DNA of 44,598 bases from Opitutia bacterium UBA4506 (GTDB taxonomy: Bacteria; Verrucomicrobiota; Verrucomicrobiia; Opitutales; Puniceicoccaceae). Below, piece after piece: positions 40,960-44,598 of the stretch. The notes beneath the pieces are model-generated. The model worked only from the letters and a program-made list of their open reading frames with translations, did no database searches and was not told the DNA's origin. The stretch covers positions 1 through 44,598 of the forward strand of contig DGMY01000011.1 in the NCBI GenBank assembly GCA_002388665.1, written 5' to 3'. The position numbers were made by a program, and so were the translations under genes. The number at the start of each line of letters is the position of its first letter. Position 1 is the first letter of the stretch.

Positions 40960-42003
40960 ATGGACGACGATATTTCGAGTATCATCTGCGAGGCGGAAGC
41001 CAATGTCGCCGCAGTCAGTTCCCGTGCGGAACTGGATGAGGTAAAGGCCCGCTTCTTCGGCGGTTCCGGTTCCTTTACTGCTTTTCGCAAGAAGATTTCC
41101 GATCTCCCGAAAGAGGAGAAACCTGCATTTGGGAAAAAGGTAAACGAGCTCAAATCTGGTCTCGAAGCTGTTTTCGCCAAGGCTGTTCGCCTCAGCGAGG
41201 AAGCCGAATTTCAAAAGCGACTTGGCCCCGAGGTGGATCCTTCGCTGCCCAGTCCGGATATCAGCCGCGGTTGTGAGCATCCACTCACTCAGGTGCGAAA
41301 CCGGATTGTCGATATTTTCCATCGGATCGGGTTTTCGGTAGTCGAGGGTACCGACATCGAGACAGAGCATTACTGCTTTGACGCACTGAATACTCCGGCT
41401 GACCATCCAGCGCGCAATTCGCAGGATACCTATTATCTTCAGCAAAACTCCCAGGTCGCAAATGTGACGAAGAAACGGGACGAAGAGAGATACCTCTTAC
41501 GCCCGCATACTTCTAGTAGTCAGATTAGGACCATGCTCAAAAATGAGCCCCCGATTCGTATCATTTCACCCGGTCGTTGCTTCCGGCGGGATACCGCAGA
41601 TGCTACTCATAGCGCGAACTTTCATCAGATCGAGGGTCTGTATGTCGACCGAAATGTCACCGTCCGCGACTTGAAGGCGGTGTTGGATTACTTTGTTCGG
41701 GAATTGCTTGGTTCTGATGCGAAAACCCGCTTCCGGCCCCATTTCTTTCCCTACACCGAACCTAGTTTCGAAGTGGATTTTCCCAGTGGTCATTTGGGTA
41801 AGGTGGGGTCCGACTGGATCGAGATCATGGGCTGTGGAATGGTAGATCCCTCCGTCTTCGAATCTGTCGGTTATGATCCCGAAGAATACTCAGGATTTGC
41901 TTTCGGTATGGGAGTTGAGCGGGTCGCGATGAACCTCTACGGCATCGATGATATCCGCTACTTCTATCAGAACGACGAACGTTTTCTACGCCAGTTCTCA
42001 TGA
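40960..42003 (+). CDS. pheS: Phenylalanine--tRNA ligase alpha subunit
   Basis: Catalytic subunit of the (alpha beta)2 enzyme that charges tRNA-Phe. After the N-terminal coiled-coil region (1-95), class II motifs are visible: HPARNSQDTYYL, PGRCFRRDTADATHSANFHQIEGLYVD (motif 2) and FAFGMGVERVAMNLYGIDDIR (motif 3). At 347 residues it has normal length. Its TGA overlaps the pheT ATG (ATGA), so subunit synthesis is coupled. No Shine-Dalgarno precedes the ATG. Confidence 0.96.
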   Translation: MDDDISSIICEAEANVAAVSSRAELDEVKARFFGGSGSFTAFRKKISDLPKEEKPAFGKKVNELKSGLEAVFAKAVRLSEEAEFQKRLGPEVDPSLPSPDISRGCEHPLTQVRNRIVDIFHRIGFSVVEGTDIETEHYCFDALNTPADHPARNSQDTYYLQQNSQVANVTKKRDEERYLLRPHTSSSQIRTMLKNEPPIRIISPGRCFRRDTADATHSANFHQIEGLYVDRNVTVRDLKAVLDYFVRELLGSDAKTRFRPHFFPYTEPSFEVDFPSGHLGKVGSDWIEIMGCGMVDPSVFESVGYDPEEYSGFAFGMGVERVAMNLYGIDDIRYFYQNDERFLRQFS

Positions 42004-44435
42004 AAATTAGTTATCAATGGCTCTGTGATTACGCCAAGATCGACCGGCCAATGGCTGAGATCGAAGAGGCGCTGACCCTGATCGGATTTGAGGTCGAAGA
42101 GATCGAATCGGTCGGAGTACCCCAGCTTGATCATGTAGTGGTCGGCGAAGTACTCTCAAAAGACCAACACCCCGATGCAGACCGCCTTAGTGTTTGTTCG
42201 GTGGATGTCGGCGATGGAGAACCCGTGGGTATCGTTTGTGGTGCACAGAATTTTAAAGTGGGCGACCGAGTTCCGGTAGCCCTTCCTGGAGCTGTTTTGC
42301 CCGGCGATTTTAAAATCACTAAGTCGAAGCTGCGCGGGGTCCCGTCTGCGGGAATGATGTGCTCGGCCAAAGAATTAAATCTCGGAGACGATCACTCAGG
42401 ACTCTTCATTTTGGAGAACCGGCCTGAGGTCGGAACTTCGGTAAATGAGATCTTTCCAGAACCAGATACGGTTTTTGATGTCGAGGTGACTCCGAATCGC
42501 CCGGATTGTTTGAGTGTTTTGGGCATCGCCCGTGAACTGTCCGCATGGTTTAAAGTTGAGCTTCAGTATCCAGAGGTAAAGCACGCGGTTTCCGACGGAA
42601 GTGATACCGACCATTTGCTTGAATCCATCGAGGTTCTCGAGCCCGAAGCTTGCCCTCGCTACACCGCGTGGTCCATTCACGGCGTTAAGATCGCAGAGAG
42701 TCCGGAATGGCTAAAGCAAAAGCTTCGATCGGCCGGACTCCGCCCGATCAATAATGTTGTCGACTGCACAAACTTTGTTCTCCTCGAGACGGGCCAGCCA
42801 CTTCATGCTTTCGATAGTGCCAAGATTCGGGGCAACCGTTTGCAAATTCGAGGAGCGCGTGCCAATGAAACAATTACGACGCTCGACCAGAAGGAGCGGC
42901 AGCTGCTAGAGGGTGATCTTGTCATTGCAGATGCCGAGCGACCATTGGTAATTGCCGGGGTAATGGGGTCTCTCGATGCAGAAGTTGATAGTTCCTCGTC
43001 CGAGATCGTTCTTGAGGTCGCCGCCTTTGAGTCGCGCGGGATTCGGGCAACTTCCCGCCGTCTGGGATTGAGCACCGACAGTTCTTACCGGTTTGAGCGC
43101 GGTGTGGATCCGCAAGGGATCGAGTTCGCAGCAGCTCGCTGTATCGATCTGATTTTAGAAACAGCTGGTGGAACAGTCGGAGGCCGCCCTCAGTCAGAAG
43201 GCCGACCTCTCGATTTGGTGTCCGAGATCGAGGTACTGCCAGAACAGATAATCAAGCGAATTGGCTTCGATGTGTCCGATAACGACATCGCCGAAGCCTG
43301 GGAACGTTTGGAATTGGAAGTGCGGCGTCCAGATAGCCCATCAAAACCCTGGACTGTCTCGATTCCTTCATTCCGGCAGGATTTGCGAGGAGTTGCCGAT
43401 TTAACTGAGGAATTCCTTCGGATGTATGGCACCGACCGCATCCCCGAAGCCTCGGTCGGTTGCGACACCGTTTCAGCTCTTCCTGAATCTCCGATCGATC
43501 TAGCCAATCGTGCATTCCGCAGTCATCTGGTCGCTAACGGGTTCAACGAAGCATTCAACTATACTTTGATCTCTGGAGATGAGACAGAGACCTGGCAAGG
43601 AAAGGCCGGACGAGAAGTGCTTGCGATGGAGAATCCATTAGCTCAGGACCAAAGTCATCTGAGGCCTTCATTGTTGAGCGGCTTGCTCGATGTCATTCGT
43701 TTCAATAGAGGCCGGGCACGCAAAGAGTTCCGATTCTTTGAATGCGGCCGGGTTTTCCGTGAAGAAAAGGGAAAGATCGTAGAGAAGATCTCCGTAGCCT
43801 TCGCCGTTTGTCCGTCCGCCGAAAAGAATTCATGGCTGGAGCGGCCATCAGTAGATTTTTACGCGGTCCGCCGCCTGCTGGAGGATTTGGTAGAGCTATC
43901 CGGGATGCAATGGGTTCCATTTATGATCCGCCCAACTGAAGGTCTTCCCGGTTGGGCAGAAAAGCGTTCAGCCATTCTAAACCATCCGAGAGGTTGGCAG
44001 GTAGAGTGGGGCGCCCTGAGTCGAAATATACTCGAAGCACATGAGATTGATGATCCTGTCTTCGCCGGTGAACTCATTATCGATCCGAAATGTTTCAATT
44101 CGGCGACTAAGAAGAAGGTCTCGTTTCAAGCTCCCAGTTCATTTCCTCGCTCGGTAAAAGATATCTCAGTGGTGGTTCCCAAGGGCGAATTGGCCGAAGG
44201 TGTGCGCTCCAAAATAGCAAAATTTGCCTCCAAAGGCACAAAAGGGTTTGATGTAGAGTCAGTCGAGATTTTCGACGTCTACGAAGGAAAGGGAGTCACA
44301 GAAGGCCAGAAGAGTATCTCTCTCTCTCTTCAGTACGCCTCAAAGGACCGCACCCTAACTGAAAAAGAAGTTGGAAAAGCGTTCGACGACCTCCAGCAAA
44401 GAGTAGCGGCAGATCCATCTCTATCAATGAGATAG
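42000..44435 (+). CDS. pheT: Phenylalanine--tRNA ligase beta subunit
   Basis: The 811-residue beta subunit, carrying tRNA recognition and editing. An N-terminal strand segment (MKISYQWLCDY) leads into the EMAP/Trbp111-like tRNA-binding domain (VVVGEVLSKDQHPDADRLSVC, about 45-150), then the B3/B4 editing domain (VTPNRPDCLSVLGIARE and later), B5 domain (QGIEFAAARCIDLILETAGG region) and a class II-like core, ending in the FDX-ACB anticodon-binding domain (SFPRSVKDISVVVP ... VEIFDVYEGKGV). It is full length; the 3' end is followed by 110 bases without a gene until the RAYT start. Confidence 0.96.
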   Translation: MKISYQWLCDYAKIDRPMAEIEEALTLIGFEVEEIESVGVPQLDHVVVGEVLSKDQHPDADRLSVCSVDVGDGEPVGIVCGAQNFKVGDRVPVALPGAVLPGDFKITKSKLRGVPSAGMMCSAKELNLGDDHSGLFILENRPEVGTSVNEIFPEPDTVFDVEVTPNRPDCLSVLGIARELSAWFKVELQYPEVKHAVSDGSDTDHLLESIEVLEPEACPRYTAWSIHGVKIAESPEWLKQKLRSAGLRPINNVVDCTNFVLLETGQPLHAFDSAKIRGNRLQIRGARANETITTLDQKERQLLEGDLVIADAERPLVIAGVMGSLDAEVDSSSSEIVLEVAAFESRGIRATSRRLGLSTDSSYRFERGVDPQGIEFAAARCIDLILETAGGTVGGRPQSEGRPLDLVSEIEVLPEQIIKRIGFDVSDNDIAEAWERLELEVRRPDSPSKPWTVSIPSFRQDLRGVADLTEEFLRMYGTDRIPEASVGCDTVSALPESPIDLANRAFRSHLVANGFNEAFNYTLISGDETETWQGKAGREVLAMENPLAQDQSHLRPSLLSGLLDVIRFNRGRARKEFRFFECGRVFREEKGKIVEKISVAFAVCPSAEKNSWLERPSVDFYAVRRLLEDLVELSGMQWVPFMIRPTEGLPGWAEKRSAILNHPRGWQVEWGALSRNILEAHEIDDPVFAGELIIDPKCFNSATKKKVSFQAPSSFPRSVKDISVVVPKGELAEGVRSKIAKFASKGTKGFDVESVEIFDVYEGKGVTEGQKSISLSLQYASKDRTLTEKEVGKAFDDLQQRVAADPSLSMR

Positions 44436-44508
44436 AGCCGCACCTCCCGCCAGTAGCCTCATAAAGCTATCCAGGCATAGAACGAAAAAATTGGTCAGAC
44501 AAATTAGT

Positions 44509-44545
44509 ATTGACGGAGGTCGGTGCGGAGTGGTAATTTTGGAGC
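44509..44545 (+). promoter_or_regulatory. Leader of the RAYT gene with block shared with tandem repeats
   Basis: ATTGACGGAGGTCGGTGCGG (44509-44528) resembles the repeats' ATTGAC-ACATC-GGAGGTAGGTGGGCGG (39638-39664 in copy 1), apart from a 5-base insertion and a few changes. A GGAG Shine-Dalgarno at 44541-44544 lies directly before the RAYT ATG. Confidence 0.4.
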
Positions 44546-44598
44546 ATGAGTCGGAGACGAAAGGTATTGGGGGAGACTGCTTATTATCATTTGATGAG
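44546..44598 (+). CDS. REP-associated tyrosine transposase (RAYT), N-terminal fragment cut by window edge
   Basis: The frame MSRRRKVLGETAYYHLM runs off the end of the window. A basic start followed by a Gly-Glu-Thr/Ala-x-Tyr-His-(Val/Leu)-Met segment is the typical N-terminus of RAYT/Y1 transposases (strand beta-1 leading to the HUH site). Only 17 residues are visible, so the call rests on that short match. The gene is preceded by a short leader that shares a block with the tandem repeats at 39601-40044. Confidence 0.6.
   Translation, partial: MSRRRKVLGETAYYHLM

Overview
The window reads as chromosomal DNA from a free-living bacterium of the Verrucomicrobiota, most likely an Opitutales/Puniceicoccaceae-type lineage. 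This is an inference from gene content and style: a giant secreted DUF11/SdrD-B/CARDB protein ending in a verrucomicrobial-looking fibronectin-like tail, REP-associated tyrosine transposase (RAYT) fragments at both edges, a ClpX-like ATPase without the zinc domain, menaquinone-type UbiE, and frequent start codons without a Shine-Dalgarno sequence. No 16S or other rRNA is present to confirm it, and I saw no tRNA and no CRISPR array.

Layout. 1-189: C-terminus of a RAYT. 196-3468 (minus): nadK, a GYF_2-domain membrane protein and a BrkB/YihY membrane protein, probably one transcript. 3640-7326: XerD-type recombinase, then a small catabolic-looking locus of amidohydrolase (minus), AraD-like class II aldolase fold protein (plus) and LacI-family regulator (plus). 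7405-10924 (minus): a tightly packed cluster of Fur-like regulator, TPR protein, lipoate-protein ligase and two OppD/OppF-type ABC ATPases without permeases. 11069-13345: PriA. 13475-17517 (minus): amino-acid permease, ClpX-like AAA+ ATPase, UbiE/MenG. 17764-21895: HU-like protein, HisRS, Prc-type tail-specific protease. 21974-24381: DUF5069 protein, flavodoxin, lipoprotein. 24628-29168: thioredoxin-fold DUF255 protein, ribosomal protein S1 with a structured leader, and an unknown protein. 29405-35926: a 2,173-residue secreted multi-domain protein. 36076-39538: PAP2 phosphatase, MFS transporter, secreted TPR protein. 39568-40044: three tandem copies of a roughly 120-165 bp repeat. 40194-44435: rpmI, rplT, pheS, pheT (no infC upstream). 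44546-44598: N-terminus of a second RAYT.

Most of the window is housekeeping: replication restart, tRNA charging, ribosomal proteins, NAD phosphorylation, lipoylation and quinone methylation. The accessory interest lies in five places. (1) The giant surface protein has a choice-of-anchor-A-like domain apparently nested inside an Ig-like DUF11 repeat and bracketed by the only two cysteines of the whole protein. (2) The tandem repeat cluster just upstream of the rpmI operon carries a block resembling the leader of the RAYT gene at the right edge. (3) The AraD-fold protein has lost most residues that bind metal and phosphate in E. coli AraD. (4) The ClpX-like ATPase lacks a zinc domain and appears to carry a degenerate second copy of its C-terminal small domain. 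(5) Stem-loops precede rpsA and rplT and are candidate autoregulatory leaders. I did not see a convincing new defence or multi-gene enzymatic system.
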